A DNA stretch of 64,000 bases from Nostoc sp. UHCC 0702. Its GTDB lineage: Bacteria; Cyanobacteriota; Cyanobacteriia; Cyanobacteriales; Nostocaceae. The position numbers and the translations under genes are program-made. The stretch is from contig CP071065.1 in assembly GCA_017164015.1 (NCBI GenBank), positions 3,635,918-3,699,917 on the forward strand, read 5' to 3'. Below the pieces are notes generated by a model. The model was not told the DNA's origin. It searched no databases and saw only the letters and a list, made by a program, of their open reading frames with translations. Shown piece by piece: positions 50,770 through 60,417 of the stretch; the first letter of the stretch is position 1; each line of letters opens with the position of its first letter.

Positions 50770-50934
50770 TTATACTAACAATTTTCGGGGATCAACAGGT
50801 TCTTCTTGGGGGCGGCGGGAAATTGGATCAGCATTCACCTCAAATTCAGGGAATAAGGGATTAAACTTGATCGTTTTAGCCAAATCTGATTCATTAGCTT
50901 GGATCAGACTCATCATTTTTTGATTTATACTCAC
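50770..50934 (-). CDS. small ORF (54 aa) in cassette copy 2
   Basis: Homologue of 4059..4217, with the same GTG start and GGAG Shine-Dalgarno and the start MSINQKMMSLIQANES. It diverges after residue 25 and has a different C-terminus (VDPRKLLV). It remains open even though the KS beside it is dead. Function unknown. Confidence 0.45.
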   Translation of the reverse strand: MSINQKMMSLIQANESDLAKTIKFNPLFPEFEVNADPISRRPQEEPVDPRKLLV

Positions 50935-50961
50935 AATTGGCTCCATTTGAACTCTCTTTAA

Positions 50962-51104
50962 GAGGTTGTTTTAAAAGTGCCGTTAGGTATAATTTTGTCC
51001 TGTGATTTTGGTCAAATGCATTGAATAATCAAGGCTTCAACCATGTAGACCACATGCTCCTCTGTGTTTATCATCACAGCAAAAGGCCCTTTTAAAACAA
51101 TCTC
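50962..51104. mobile_element. 143-bp MITE-like element, leader copy 2
   Basis: It has the same ends (GAGGTTGTTTTAAAAG / CTTTTAAAACAATCTC), the same length and flanking TTAA (50958-50961 and 51105-51108) as the element at 4245..4387. Confidence 0.6.
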
Positions 51105-51169
51105 TTAAAGGTTAATTTATCCATAAGGCTCTTCTAGTAGCAAATATCCTGCTTTATGCGACCCTCTGT

Positions 51170-51198
51170 ATAATAATACGACGATAGTAAGAATACAA
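51170..51198 (-). promoter_or_regulatory. candidate promoter of the B-type line leader, copy 2
   Basis: On the minus strand TTGTAT, 17 bp, TATTAT, as in copy 1 (4454..4482). The bases beyond the -10 have diverged, which makes the retained hexamers more notable. It would drive the small ORF, the KS remnant and the 23.5-kb NRPS. Confidence 0.4.
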
Positions 51199-51199
51199 G

Positions 51200-51226
51200 G
51201 ACAGTTAAGACAGTTAAGACAGTTAA
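51200..51226 (-). promoter_or_regulatory. three tandem 9-bp repeats TTAACTGTC, copy 2
   Basis: Identical in unit, number and distance to the candidate -35 as the set at 4484..4510. Confidence 0.45.
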
Positions 51227-51284
51227 AAAAATATTTAATAAACGCTTAATACTTAGAGGGATGTTTGAACTGGGGACTGGGGAA

Positions 51285-51866
51285 CTCGAACCAGCACGAC
51301 CCTTCGGGTGACGCTCATTCCTCGTGCTTCGCTAACGCTAACCCTGATACCGTTTTACTTTAAGGTTGATACAAATAGGTGGCAGGGGTGCAGGGGTGCT
51401 TTGGATTTGTATCAATAATGGAGTGAAATAGTACTACACCCCACACCCCGTTTTCTGTCAATATCCTTGGCGTTAGCGACCTAGGGGTCATGTTGGTGAT
51501 CAATAGCAACACCTGCTGCATTGGTGAGAGGTTAAGATAATCTTCCTTTTGTCAACTAGAAATTATGCTGAAAATTTAGAAAAAAACGATGTATTAAGTG
51601 AACTAATGTACTGAATTTATAGCGTAAGGATCAATGATCTGTATCAAGATTAGGCGATCGCCTGCTCAAAAATAGTGTTCCCAACCCCGCTTTTTAGTCA
51701 TATTTTAAGTACTATTGCTTATTGACAAATTGTACCCGACTTTAACCTGTCACGAATGCACCTGCTGCCTTCAGCCAGCAACAGGCACTCTTGTCATAAC
51801 CATTATCTATGGAAATAATCGTGTTGCCGATCTCAAAGAGGAGCGATCGCTCTCCAAGGTATTCAA
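51285..51866. other. intergenic stretch without a supported gene
   Basis: It contains GC-rich palindromic repeats (CCCTTCGGGTGACGCTC near 51300), a GCAGGGGT tandem (51382-51400), and an A/T-rich part. I see no gene. The short plus-strand frame at 51715-51927 runs through the tRNA and is not credible. Confidence 0.5.
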
Positions 51867-51938
51867 AGCGGGTGATGGGACTCGAACCCACGACAGTTTG
51901 CTTGGGAAGCAAAGATTCTACCACTGAACTACACCCGC
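51867..51938 (-). tRNA. tRNA-Gly (anticodon CCC)
   Basis: The minus strand folds as a full cloverleaf. The acceptor stem is GCGGGTG/CACCCGC, the D-arm GTTC/GAAT, the anticodon stem TTTGC/GCAAA with loop TTCCCAA, and the T-arm loop is TTCGAGT. Anticodon CCC reads GGG (Gly). The CCA end is not encoded. It lies between the NRPS cluster and the RND pump genes and could mark a border of the accessory region. Confidence 0.93.
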
Positions 51939-51991
51939 GAGTAGTTGTTGGTTTAGACCAGACCATTACCTACTATATCACTAGTTAAAAA

Positions 51992-54900
51992 TTAAGAAGC
52001 AGATTTTTCGTTGGGAGGTGGCAAATTGATGACTTGATGTTGCTCGGCAGAGTGGCGCGATCGCTTGAAGCCAAAGCCGTAGTGCAATGCATTCAAAATC
52101 CAGTTTTGCAAGTCATCAAAATAAGTAAATATCACTGGCACAACTACCAATGTCAGCAAAGTGGAAGTTGTAAAACCACCCATGATGGCAATTCCCATCG
52201 GTTGGCGGACTTCGGAACCTGCGCCAATACCTAATGCTAGGGGTAAAGTACCAGCAATTGTTGCAAGAGAAGTCATCATAATTGGGCGCAGACGCGACAC
52301 ACCAGCTTCTATCAAGGCATGACGTTGAGATTTCCCTTGTTGCATGTTGATGATTGTATAATCCACCAACAGAATCGAGTTTTTGGTAACAATTCCCAAT
52401 AGCAAGACGATACCAATCAAGGCATAAATACCCAAAGGTTTTTGGGCAATCATTAATCCTATCAGTGCGCCGCCTAGACAAAATGGCAAGGCCGCCATAA
52501 TCGACACCGGATGCAGAAAGTTATTATACAGCAAAACGAGAATTGCATATATACACATAACTGCTAGGGCGAGTGCGCCGCCAAAGCGAGTAAAAATATC
52601 TTGCATAATTTTGGCGCTACCAGAAGGTTGCTGTGCAATTTCTGGGGGTAAGTTTTGCAGTGCAGGTAGGTTATTGACTGCTTGTACTGCCTCACCCAAA
52701 GAAATACCTTGTAAGTTGGCTTCCACCGCAACTTGGCGGGCGCGGTCGTAGCGGTTGATGGTTGCGGGGCCACTGCCAAAACGAATATCTGCAACTGCTA
52801 AAAGGGGCATCAAGCTACCATTTTGACTGGGAACTTGGAGATTTTTCAGGGTATTGATGTCTGTGCGGGCTTGAGGATCGATTTGGACACGAATCGGGAT
52901 TTGCCGATCGCTTAAATTAAACTTAGCCAAATTTGCCTCGTTATCGCCAATAGTAGCAAGGGAAGCAGTACGAGCGATCGCACTCACTGTCACACCCAAA
53001 TCTGCCGCCCGTTGGGGATTGGGAATAACTACAATCTCTGGTTTCACCAAACTGGCAGTAGAAGAAACTTCCACTAATCCAGATATGCCTCGCATTTGCT
53101 TTTCTAGTGCATCAGCAGTTCGGTATAATATTTGGGGGTTTTCACTGCTGAGGACGATTGATAAACCTTTGCGACTATCCCCTGGACTTTGACTTTGAAA
53201 ACTGATTCTAGCTCCTGGTATTTGCTCAAACAAGGGGCGTGCTTCTTCCTGGAACTGTTTTTGGGAAATCCGCCGTTCTGACCTGGGTTTTAGCTGGACG
53301 GTGAGGGTAGCAGAATTGATTTCTTCTGTAGCTAATACACTTTCAACTACTGGATTCTCTCGAATTAAGTTTGTTGTCTGGGTAGCAACTTTGTTGACAT
53401 CCGCCAAAGTAGAACCTGGAGGTAATTCAATGGCAATAGTGGAAATACCAAAGTCGCCCTCATCTACAAAACCTTTGGGAATCAAAGGAACCAGCATCAG
53501 ACTAGCAATAAAGAAAGCTAAAGCGATCGCTATTGTCGTCAATCTATGGCGTAATGCCGACTGGAGAAGCCATTTATAAGGCTGAAACTGGCTTTGGCAC
53601 AATTGGGAATTTTGCAGGTTAGATTTCAGATGAAAGAGTTTTGCTAATCTCATCTTTGCTTGCTTACTAGGTGTTTGCGGCTTCTCCTTCAGCAAATATG
53701 CACCCATCATCGGTGTAATCATCCGCGCCACCAGAGTGGAAAAAATCGTAGAAACGGCAACCGTTACACCAAAGGGTTGAAAAAACTGCCCTGCAATACC
53801 ACCCATAAAAGCAACAGGCAAAAACACAGCAATAATCGTTGCACTAGAAGCCATCACAGCTAATCCCACTTCGTCAGAAGATTCAAAAGCAGCTTCCCAA
53901 GCCGATTTCCCCATAGCCATGTGCCGTTCCATGTTTTCAATTTCCACGACGGCATCATCTACCAAGTTGCCTACTGCTAGTGCTAATGCTAACAAAGTCA
54001 TGTTGTTGAGGGTATAACCCAAAGCTTGCTGTACAGCAAACGTGGGAATCATCGACAGCGGTAGAGCAACGGCGGTAATTAATGTCGCGCGCCAGTCGCG
54101 TAAAAACAGTAAAATTACTAAGATTGCCAGTACCGATGCTTGAATTAATTCATCAATGGTGCTGTCGTAAGATTGGCGAACAACATCAGCTCGAGTAAAA
54201 ATTAAATCCAGCCTCACATCTGGCGGTAGAGTTTTTTGCAGTTGTGCGACTGCGGCTTTAACTCCTTGTTCCACCGTCACCGTGACGCTACCAGTACTCC
54301 GCAACACCTGGAAAGCCACCACAGGTTGATTATTCAAGCGGGCGGCTTGACGCACATCAGCAAACTTATCCTCAACAGTTCCCAAGGTGGATAAAGGTAC
54401 AGAACCGCCCTGTGGTAGGAGGATTTCATAGGTTTGCAAAACATTGACACTTTTAGCACTACCAAGAGTACGGATAGTTTGTTCGCTACCACCGACTTCA
54501 GCACGTCCGCCAGGTAAGTTAATATTCAAAGCCCGGATTTGGTCATTGACTTGGGTAGCAGTGATACCAAGAGACTGTAAGCGGTCTGGATTGAGGTTAA
54601 TGCGAATTTCCCTATCTACCCCACCCACACGCTTAATTTGTGCCACACCTTTGACTGCTAACAGGGCACGGCTAATGGTTTGGTCTACAAGGTTGCTTAA
54701 TTCTTGTACAGAACGCTGATCAGATTTTACTGCATAGGTGATGATGGGGCCACCGGCAAAATCTAGGCGTTGGACAATGGGGTCATTAATATCTTGGGGC
54801 AGACTTTGACGAATTTGGGCGATCGCATTTCGGACATCATTGGTGGCGCGATCGCTATTTGTACCCAAAACAAAATTAATCGTTGTCCTAGAACTGCCAT

Positions 54901-55162
54901 CGCTGACCGTGGAAATCATGTTATCGATGTTACCCAACCCAGCGACAGCATCTTCAATTTTTTTCGTCACCTGGGATTCAAGTTCCGCCGGCCCTGCACC
55001 TGGTTGCGTGACTATCACCGAAACTGCTGGTACATCAATATTTGGATTAATATCAATCCCTAAAGAGATGAAAGATAACCAACCCACCACTGTCAAAATT
55101 AAAAATAAAACTATGGTAGGAACAGGTTTTTTAATTGACCAAGCCGAGATGTTGAATGACAT
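51992..55162 (-). CDS. RND-family multidrug efflux pump (AcrB/HAE1 type)
   Basis: This 1056-residue inner-membrane transporter has an AcrB-like layout: a first membrane segment at about 12-32, a large periplasmic loop, a membrane block, a second loop, and a final membrane block. The proton-relay Asp pair is visible in GNLVDDAVVEIENMERHM (near residue 402) and the partner Lys in GIVTKNSILLVDY (near 928). It exports hydrophobic or amphiphilic compounds using the proton gradient, together with a membrane-fusion protein and an outer-membrane channel. The fusion protein is encoded just upstream (55322..56896) on the same strand, across 160 bp of short repeats; no TolC-type gene is present. It lies about 1.3 kb beyond the lipopeptide locus and its repeats, past a tRNA, so a link to lipopeptide export is only possible. 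Confidence 0.93.
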   Translation of the reverse strand: MSFNISAWSIKKPVPTIVLFLILTVVGWLSFISLGIDINPNIDVPAVSVIVTQPGAGPAELESQVTKKIEDAVAGLGNIDNMISTVSDGSSRTTINFVLGTNSDRATNDVRNAIAQIRQSLPQDINDPIVQRLDFAGGPIITYAVKSDQRSVQELSNLVDQTISRALLAVKGVAQIKRVGGVDREIRINLNPDRLQSLGITATQVNDQIRALNINLPGGRAEVGGSEQTIRTLGSAKSVNVLQTYEILLPQGGSVPLSTLGTVEDKFADVRQAARLNNQPVVAFQVLRSTGSVTVTVEQGVKAAVAQLQKTLPPDVRLDLIFTRADVVRQSYDSTIDELIQASVLAILVILLFLRDWRATLITAVALPLSMIPTFAVQQALGYTLNNMTLLALALAVGNLVDDAVVEIENMERHMAMGKSAWEAAFESSDEVGLAVMASSATIIAVFLPVAFMGGIAGQFFQPFGVTVAVSTIFSTLVARMITPMMGAYLLKEKPQTPSKQAKMRLAKLFHLKSNLQNSQLCQSQFQPYKWLLQSALRHRLTTIAIALAFFIASLMLVPLIPKGFVDEGDFGISTIAIELPPGSTLADVNKVATQTTNLIRENPVVESVLATEEINSATLTVQLKPRSERRISQKQFQEEARPLFEQIPGARISFQSQSPGDSRKGLSIVLSSENPQILYRTADALEKQMRGISGLVEVSSTASLVKPEIVVIPNPQRAADLGVTVSAIARTASLATIGDNEANLAKFNLSDRQIPIRVQIDPQARTDINTLKNLQVPSQNGSLMPLLAVADIRFGSGPATINRYDRARQVAVEANLQGISLGEAVQAVNNLPALQNLPPEIAQQPSGSAKIMQDIFTRFGGALALAVMCIYAILVLLYNNFLHPVSIMAALPFCLGGALIGLMIAQKPLGIYALIGIVLLLGIVTKNSILLVDYTIINMQQGKSQRHALIEAGVSRLRPIMMTSLATIAGTLPLALGIGAGSEVRQPMGIAIMGGFTTSTLLTLVVVPVIFTYFDDLQNWILNALHYGFGFKRSRHSAEQHQVINLPPPNEKSAS

Positions 55163-55194
55163 CAGAGAATTTTAGATTAGAGATTGATTGGTGT

Positions 55195-55312
55195 TGACTG
55201 ATGACTGATGACTGATGATTGATGGCTGATGGCTGTTGACTGATGACTGATAATTGTTGACTGATGATTGATGGCTGACAGTGGTCAGTTGTCAGTTGTT
55301 AAGTGATAACAG
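55195..55312. repeat. tandem TGATGAC/TGATTGA-type short repeats
   Basis: Degenerate 7-10-bp units (TGACTGATGA, TGATTGATGGC, CAGTTGTCAGTT) fill the gap between the fusion-protein and RND genes. They are typical short tandem repeats of filamentous cyanobacteria. Confidence 0.7.
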
Positions 55313-55321
55313 AATGAATTT

Positions 55322-56896
55322 TTAATTTTTAATTGATTTGTCTCCCCTGCTCCCCCTGCTCCCCTGCTCCCCTGCTCCTCTGCTCCCCTGCTCCCCTGCA
55401 AGACTTACAACTCGCACTTTGTCACCATCTTTGAGGTAGCCTGCACCATCAACTATCACGCGGTCATGCAATTGCAAACCACTCTTGATTTCCACCATGC
55501 GATCGTTGATGGGTTCTCCTACCTCTACTTTTTGGGCGCGTACTGTGTCTAAACCTGATAAAATTAATAACATGGCACTGCCATCTGGTTGGGGTTGTAC
55601 TGCTTTCTGCGGCACTGCGATCGCTATAGTTGTATTGGTAGTAATCGCCGCACGGGCAAACATCCCAGGTTTAAGTAAGTGTGTGGGCGGCAAGTCAATT
55701 TTTACTGTTGCCTCACGTCTAGTATCATTTACCAGTGGTTGTATATCTCTGACTCGTCCCTGCAAGCGCACACGATTATCGAGATCGGAACTAATTTGTA
55801 CTGATGCACCAACTTCTACCTGGAGTAGTTGAATTTCTGGAACCTGCGCTTGCAGTTCCAGCCTTTGATCGCGAATAATCGAAAATAGCTTTTGCGTACC
55901 ACCAATAATATTTCCCACCTGGGTTTGTGGTGGCACACCTGTAACATCTCCTATTCTTGCCAGTTTCTCGGCGACAATTCCAGAAACTGGGGCACGTACT
56001 ACGGTTTGTCCCAACTGAGCTTGCAGTTGTTGCACCTTGGCTATACTACTACGGACATCAGCTTTAGCTTTATTAATATTTGCTTCGGCGCTAGCCGTAT
56101 TTGCTTTGCCACTACCGACATTAGCTTGAGCGCTATAGACATTTTCTTGGGCAAGACGCACAGTTTCTTTGGCAGTTTTCACAGTGTAAGAGCGAGTATC
56201 AAGTTCTTGCTGACTAATACCCCCAGAAACAGCAAGTTTTTGATAGCGGCGAAAATTCTTTTCTGCTTCTTCTAGCCTGGCTTGAGCTTGAGCTAAATCT
56301 GCTTTTCTTTGTTGGACGATCGCTTGATTGGATATAGTATTAGCCAATTTCGATGCTAGATCTGCCTGCTTTGATGCCACATCAGCTTGCTTAGATTCGA
56401 CATCAGCTTTGGCTTGGCTAATTTGAGCTTGTAGTATGGAATCATCCAGGATTGCCAGTACTTGTCCTTTTTTGATCAAAGTTCCCTCTTTGACATCTTC
56501 GGGGATAATTTTGATTTGTAAGCCGTTTGCTTGGGGCAAAACCGGAATCAAATCACGAGCTGCTACGGTACCCGTGGTATTGAGAGTACGAGCAATACGA
56601 GTCTTTTCTACCGTTGCTACGGTGACTGTCATCACTGGGTTAACTTTTGGTACTGCTTTATTTGCTACCGCTGTTTGTTGACGAGCAGGAAGATAACTTA
56701 ATATACCCATACTGCCCAAAGCGATCGCTATCCCCAACCCAATACCCCCAAACAAAGGTATCAACCAACAGCGGGTTTGCTTATTAATCGGTTTGCTCTT
56801 AAAGCTATCCTCCTCAATTTCCACAGGTTCGTCAGCCTCGACTTCTGAAAAACTTTCATTGCTCACAGACATACCTCCACTTTCCGAACCATGCAA
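55322..56896 (-). CDS. RND pump membrane-fusion protein (HlyD/AcrA family)
   Basis: Up to 524 residues. An acidic cytoplasmic N-terminus (about 1-42) is followed by one membrane anchor (about 43-68, WLIPLFGGIGLGIAIALG). Then come a lipoyl-like half, a long alpha-helical hairpin rich in Ala/Gln/Lys repeats (KQADVASKQADLASK), the returning half VRAPVSGIVAEK, and a beta-barrel region. It bridges the RND pump to the outer membrane. Start: ATG 56896 has no Shine-Dalgarno, but GTG 56866 has GGAGG seven bases upstream and may be the true start. The last about 24 residues (repeated GEQGSRG) are encoded by a CCCCTGCT tandem repeat at 55341-55400, so the C-terminus seems to have been extended by repeat sequence. 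Confidence 0.92.
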   Translation of the reverse strand: MHGSESGGMSVSNESFSEVEADEPVEIEEDSFKSKPINKQTRCWLIPLFGGIGLGIAIALGSMGILSYLPARQQTAVANKAVPKVNPVMTVTVATVEKTRIARTLNTTGTVAARDLIPVLPQANGLQIKIIPEDVKEGTLIKKGQVLAILDDSILQAQISQAKADVESKQADVASKQADLASKLANTISNQAIVQQRKADLAQAQARLEEAEKNFRRYQKLAVSGGISQQELDTRSYTVKTAKETVRLAQENVYSAQANVGSGKANTASAEANINKAKADVRSSIAKVQQLQAQLGQTVVRAPVSGIVAEKLARIGDVTGVPPQTQVGNIIGGTQKLFSIIRDQRLELQAQVPEIQLLQVEVGASVQISSDLDNRVRLQGRVRDIQPLVNDTRREATVKIDLPPTHLLKPGMFARAAITTNTTIAIAVPQKAVQPQPDGSAMLLILSGLDTVRAQKVEVGEPINDRMVEIKSGLQLHDRVIVDGAGYLKDGDKVRVVSLAGEQGSRGAGEQGSRGSRGDKSIKN

Positions 56897-57393
56897 ATAC
56901 CATTACTGGTATTTTCTTAACAAAAATTGAAATTTACTACGCATGTCAAATATGACTCAACTTTGGTGAATTTGTCTGTAATAATCCCGAACTATCATAA
57001 CCATGACAAAAATTGTTGTTAGTTGTCAGTTGTCAGTTGTCAGTTGTCAGTGGTCAGTTGTCAGTGGTCAGTGGTCAGTTGTCAGTTATCCCCCCTGCTC
57101 CCCTGCTCCCCTGCTCAAGAGCTCCCCATCTCCCCATCTCCCCATCTCCCCATCTCCCCATCTCCCCATCCCCTATTCCCTTTGAACTGTTGTACACAGC
57201 AAACTGCAACTTCGGCAAACTACGGAAGTATCGCCTATGATGTAAGCAAAGTATGAAAGTAACTAGCGCTCAGACCCATTCTTAAGCTACAAATGAGAAA
57301 TCTGCATTGTTTAAAATTCCATAAGGGTAATTCTGACTTAATACAACCGGGCAAACAATCCATAAATAATTGATATCAACCTGAGCAACCAAT
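56897..57393. other. divergent intergenic region with short tandem repeats
   Basis: It separates the minus-strand pump genes from the plus-strand HD gene, so it should hold promoters for both; I see no convincing hexamer pair. The middle (57016-57175) is GTCAGTT units followed by CCCCTGCT and CCCCATCT units. These repeats give open frames in all three plus-strand frames, which are artefacts. Confidence 0.6.
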
Positions 57394-58269
57394 ATGTTTA
57401 ATGCCACTGAAATTTTAATTGATGCTTTTGTCAACCAAATTCGAGAAGGCTACCGTCGCACATACGGTTGCTTGAAAAATGATTACCAAGATATCATCGC
57501 TTGGGCTGGGAGTATGGCATTGGAAAACATTGCCAACAGCGATGCTCTGTTTCACAATGTTGAACACTCTGTCTTAGTTACCCTTGTGGGCCAGGAAATT
57601 TTACGTGGCAAACATATCCGCGAAGGTGGTGTTTCTAGTGAAGACTGGTTGCACTTTATGATTTCCTTGGTATGTCATGACATTGGTTATGTTAAAGGAG
57701 TCTGCCGACAAGACCAAGAAGCAGCAGGTTTATATGCCACTGGTAAAAATGGCAGAATGATTCCTCTTCATCCAGGTGCTTCTGATGCCAGTCTTACACC
57801 CTATCATGTTGATAGAGCCAAACTTTTTATTGATGAGCGTTTTGGCGGTCACAAGCTAATAGATGCTGAGGTAATTAAGAGAAATATTGAATTGACTAGG
57901 TTTCCTGTGCCTGTGGCTGAGGATCATCAAGACACAACTAGCTTTGCTGGCTTAGTGCGTGCTGCTGATTTGATTGGGCAATTAAGCGACCCGCGTTACC
58001 TGAGAAAAATTACTTCTTTATTCTACGAGTTTGAAGAAACTGGCATGAATAAAGTTTTAGCCTATGAGACACCCGCCGATTTACGTAAGAACTACGCCAA
58101 GTTTTATTGGAATGGTGTCCATCCTTACATCAAAGAAGGTTTGCGTTACTTGTCTTTGACACAGCAAGGAAAACAAATTGTCGCTAATCTCTACTCGAAT
58201 GTGTTTGTTGTAGAACATGAAAAAAACCAAGAGGAACATTTATATTTAGTAGAGCAACGACATGGTTAG
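57394..58269 (+). CDS. HD-domain metal-dependent phosphohydrolase
   Basis: This soluble 291-residue protein has the HD-superfamily metal ligands: His54/His58 in FHNVEHSV, His95-Asp96 in CHDIGYVKG, and Asp192 in RAADLIGQL. Such enzymes hydrolyse phosphate esters, often of nucleotides or cyclic nucleotides; the substrate here cannot be told. It is an isolated single gene flanked on both sides by short tandem repeats. No clear Shine-Dalgarno precedes the ATG at 57394. The second half (about 200-291) has no recognised motif. Confidence 0.85.
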   Translation: MFNATEILIDAFVNQIREGYRRTYGCLKNDYQDIIAWAGSMALENIANSDALFHNVEHSVLVTLVGQEILRGKHIREGGVSSEDWLHFMISLVCHDIGYVKGVCRQDQEAAGLYATGKNGRMIPLHPGASDASLTPYHVDRAKLFIDERFGGHKLIDAEVIKRNIELTRFPVPVAEDHQDTTSFAGLVRAADLIGQLSDPRYLRKITSLFYEFEETGMNKVLAYETPADLRKNYAKFYWNGVHPYIKEGLRYLSLTQQGKQIVANLYSNVFVVEHEKNQEEHLYLVEQRHG

Positions 58270-58424
58270 TTAACAGTCAAAAGTCAAAAGTCAAAAGTCA
58301 AAAGTCCATAGCAATTGTTTCTATCCCTTAACTATTGACCATTAACTATTGACTATTGACCCTTGACCCTTGACCCTTGACCCTTGACCATTGACTATTG
58401 ACCCTTGACTATTGACTCAAAACT
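58270..58424. repeat. short tandem repeats between HD gene and ABC permease
   Basis: AAAAGTC units (58277-58305) and TTGACCC / ATTGACT units (58337-58412) fill the spacer. The two sets are partly inverse (AGTCAA against TTGACT) and could pair into a long hairpin. Confidence 0.75.
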
Positions 58425-59540
58425 ATGAATTGGTGGCAAAGACTTAAAAAAAATCCTTTGGCGCAGTTTGGGGCAATTTTGCTGTTAATTTTCTATGTGG
58501 CGGTAATTGCAGCTGATTTTGTTGCCCCATATGATCCTTATGCGTCACAACCAAATGGTTCGCTATTGCCACCAACTCAGATTTATTGGACTTCACAATC
58601 AGGGCAGTTTATCGGCCCTCATATTTATCCAACAACCCAAGGCAACACGGATCTAGAAACAGGCGATCGCCAACTGCTGGTAGACTTTAAAAAGCCCTCA
58701 CCATTGCGTTTATTTGTTTCGGGGCCAGAGTATCGACTGTTTGAGCTGGTTTTGCCACTGCCACCCAACTGGGAAGAAGTCACCATTATCCCAGGTATAC
58801 CCGTAAATTGGCATTTGTTTGGGGCAAGTGGTGATGCAAAATTAAACATCCTGGGCACTGATGAACAAGGGCGCGACCAATTCACTCGCCTGTTACATGG
58901 TGGTCGCATAAGTATGTTTATCGGTATTGTTGGGGTGGTGATTACCTTTCCCCTCGGTCTTTTGATAGGAGGCATTTCCGGCTATTTCGGCGGTTGGACT
59001 GACAGCATCATCATGCGTTTGGCTGAAGTTCTGATGACCTTCCCCAGCATTTATCTTTTAGTCACCTTGGGCGCAGTATTACCAGCGGGACTAAGCAGCA
59101 GCCAACGCTTTTTATTAATTGTCTTGATTACTTCAGTTATCAGCTGGGCTGGTTTAGCACGGGTAATTCGCGGACAAGTATTGTCCATTAAAGAGCGAGA
59201 ATTTGTGCAAGCCGCACGAGCAATGGGCGGGAACCCACTCTACATTATCCTCCGCCACGTTTTGCCACAAACCGCCACTTATGTAATTATCTCCGCTACT
59301 CTTGCGGTTCCTAGCTTTATTGGTTCAGAAGCGATACTCAGTCTTATCGGCTTGGGCATTCAGCAACCAGACCCCTCTTGGGGCAACATGCTTTCTGTGG
59401 CAAGCAATGCTTCTATTTTAGTGTTGCAACCTTGGCTAATCTGGCCGCCAGCGGTGCTGATTATCTTGACGGTGCTGGCTTTCAATTTATTGGGTGATGG
59501 TCTCAGGGATGCTCTCGACCCCCGCAGTTTACGCAGATAG
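58425..59540 (+). CDS. ABC transporter permease, DppC/OppC family
   Basis: This 371-residue inner-membrane protein has an N-terminal membrane segment (about 13-32, FGAILLLIFYVAVIAADFV) of the OppC_N type. A periplasmic stretch of about 120 residues follows, ending with LGTDEQGRDQFTRLL. Then come about five membrane segments. The ABC-contact EAA motif is EFVQAARAMGGNPLYIILRHVLPQ-like (about 260-283). It forms half of the channel of a peptide or related-solute importer. No ATPase, binding protein or partner permease is nearby, so the other subunits must be encoded elsewhere; such scattering is common in cyanobacteria. The loop before LGTDEQGRD is longer than in the enteric proteins. Confidence 0.92.
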   Translation: MNWWQRLKKNPLAQFGAILLLIFYVAVIAADFVAPYDPYASQPNGSLLPPTQIYWTSQSGQFIGPHIYPTTQGNTDLETGDRQLLVDFKKPSPLRLFVSGPEYRLFELVLPLPPNWEEVTIIPGIPVNWHLFGASGDAKLNILGTDEQGRDQFTRLLHGGRISMFIGIVGVVITFPLGLLIGGISGYFGGWTDSIIMRLAEVLMTFPSIYLLVTLGAVLPAGLSSSQRFLLIVLITSVISWAGLARVIRGQVLSIKEREFVQAARAMGGNPLYIILRHVLPQTATYVIISATLAVPSFIGSEAILSLIGLGIQQPDPSWGNMLSVASNASILVLQPWLIWPPAVLIILTVLAFNLLGDGLRDALDPRSLRR

Positions 59541-60417
59541 ACTCAATAGGGAGTAGGGAATTTTTATCCTTTGTTGTGAATTCTTAAGTTTTGAGGCTCA
59601 GATTCCCGACTTCTTTAAGAAGTCGGGAATCTGATTGTTATACCAGGCTTAGCGTGAAAATTATCTAATCAGTCCAAATTTAATTTAGCCTTGACACGCC
59701 ACTAGGCTAAAGCATCATCCTAGATTTTCGCTGCGTTAGGACGAAAGTCCATAACGCAACGCCACTTGCTACAACGCGGCAAACCCGCGCAACGCAGTGG
59801 CTCACCTACTCAGGCTAGGCTTGTTACCGAAAGAATAGGGTTTTTAAGCCTCTCCCCAAAATGGGGAGAGGAATGGAAACGGGGTTGTTGAGAATTTATC
59901 GAACTCACGTAAGCTTAGAAGGGTTATAAGCTGTTCCACATTTAACTTGCATATAATGGGCGGGCAAGATGCCCACCCCACAAGAATTTCAAAAATTTAG
60001 TTATGCAAACTAAATGTGCTTTATCTTAATCGATATCCTTTTGACCCTCTTGTCTGCAAATTCTGTTGCTCAAATTGTCTCAAAAATCACAATTTGTGAC
60101 ATTATTACGATTCACTCAATAACAGCTACAAATCATTTTTCCTTGCTCCCCGCACTAAATATGCCCATTTATAGCCACTTTCAGTGAAATGCTACCTGAT
60201 GTATTTGTCCTACCCTGCAACCTACTTGCTACAAAAACTAAAATTGAAAAAGGGAAAAATAATACTAGCGCAACGTGATGAAAATCACTATCTAGTAGAA
60301 AAAGGCTAAAAAGTTTACTTGACAATCATTATTCCTTCTGCTGCTTACTGTCTGTTGCCCTTATTCACTAACGATTACGCGCTTAAAATCTGAGCATTAA
60401 TTTAAGAGGTAATACCA
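59541..60417. other. intergenic region with palindromic repeats, upstream of ppsA
   Basis: There is no supported gene in these 877 bp. A 33-bp near-perfect palindrome lies at 59600-59632 (AGATTCCCGACTTCTT, T, exact inverse); it could end transcription of the permease gene, although no T-run follows. A second hairpin GGGCGGGCA / TGCCCACCC is at about 59958-59978. GC-rich repeats fill 59729-59810. The last about 120 bp should hold the ppsA promoter; I see no clear pair of hexamers. Confidence 0.5.

Larger units (their letters stand above)
47788..51284. repeat. duplicated initiation cassette, copy 2 (KS decayed)
   Basis: Partner of 1081..4568. The NRPS part and leader are well preserved. The KS part has lost its catalytic core and gained an insertion element. 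Confidence 0.85.

Noticed and set aside
51715..51927. 70-codon plus-strand frame (and an overlapping minus-strand one)
   Set aside because: Both run through the tRNA-Gly gene.
57016..57175. Possible CRISPR-like array
   Set aside because: Units are 7-9 bp and directly adjacent with no spacers; these are short tandem repeats. The same holds for 55195-55312 and 58277-58412.
57003..57256. Three overlapping plus-strand frames of 60-77 codons
   Set aside because: All are translations of GTCAGTT and CCCCATCT tandem repeats.
59600..59632. Rho-independent terminator
   Set aside because: The stem is strong but no T-run follows, and the palindrome resembles a dispersed repeat; noted only inside the intergenic entry.
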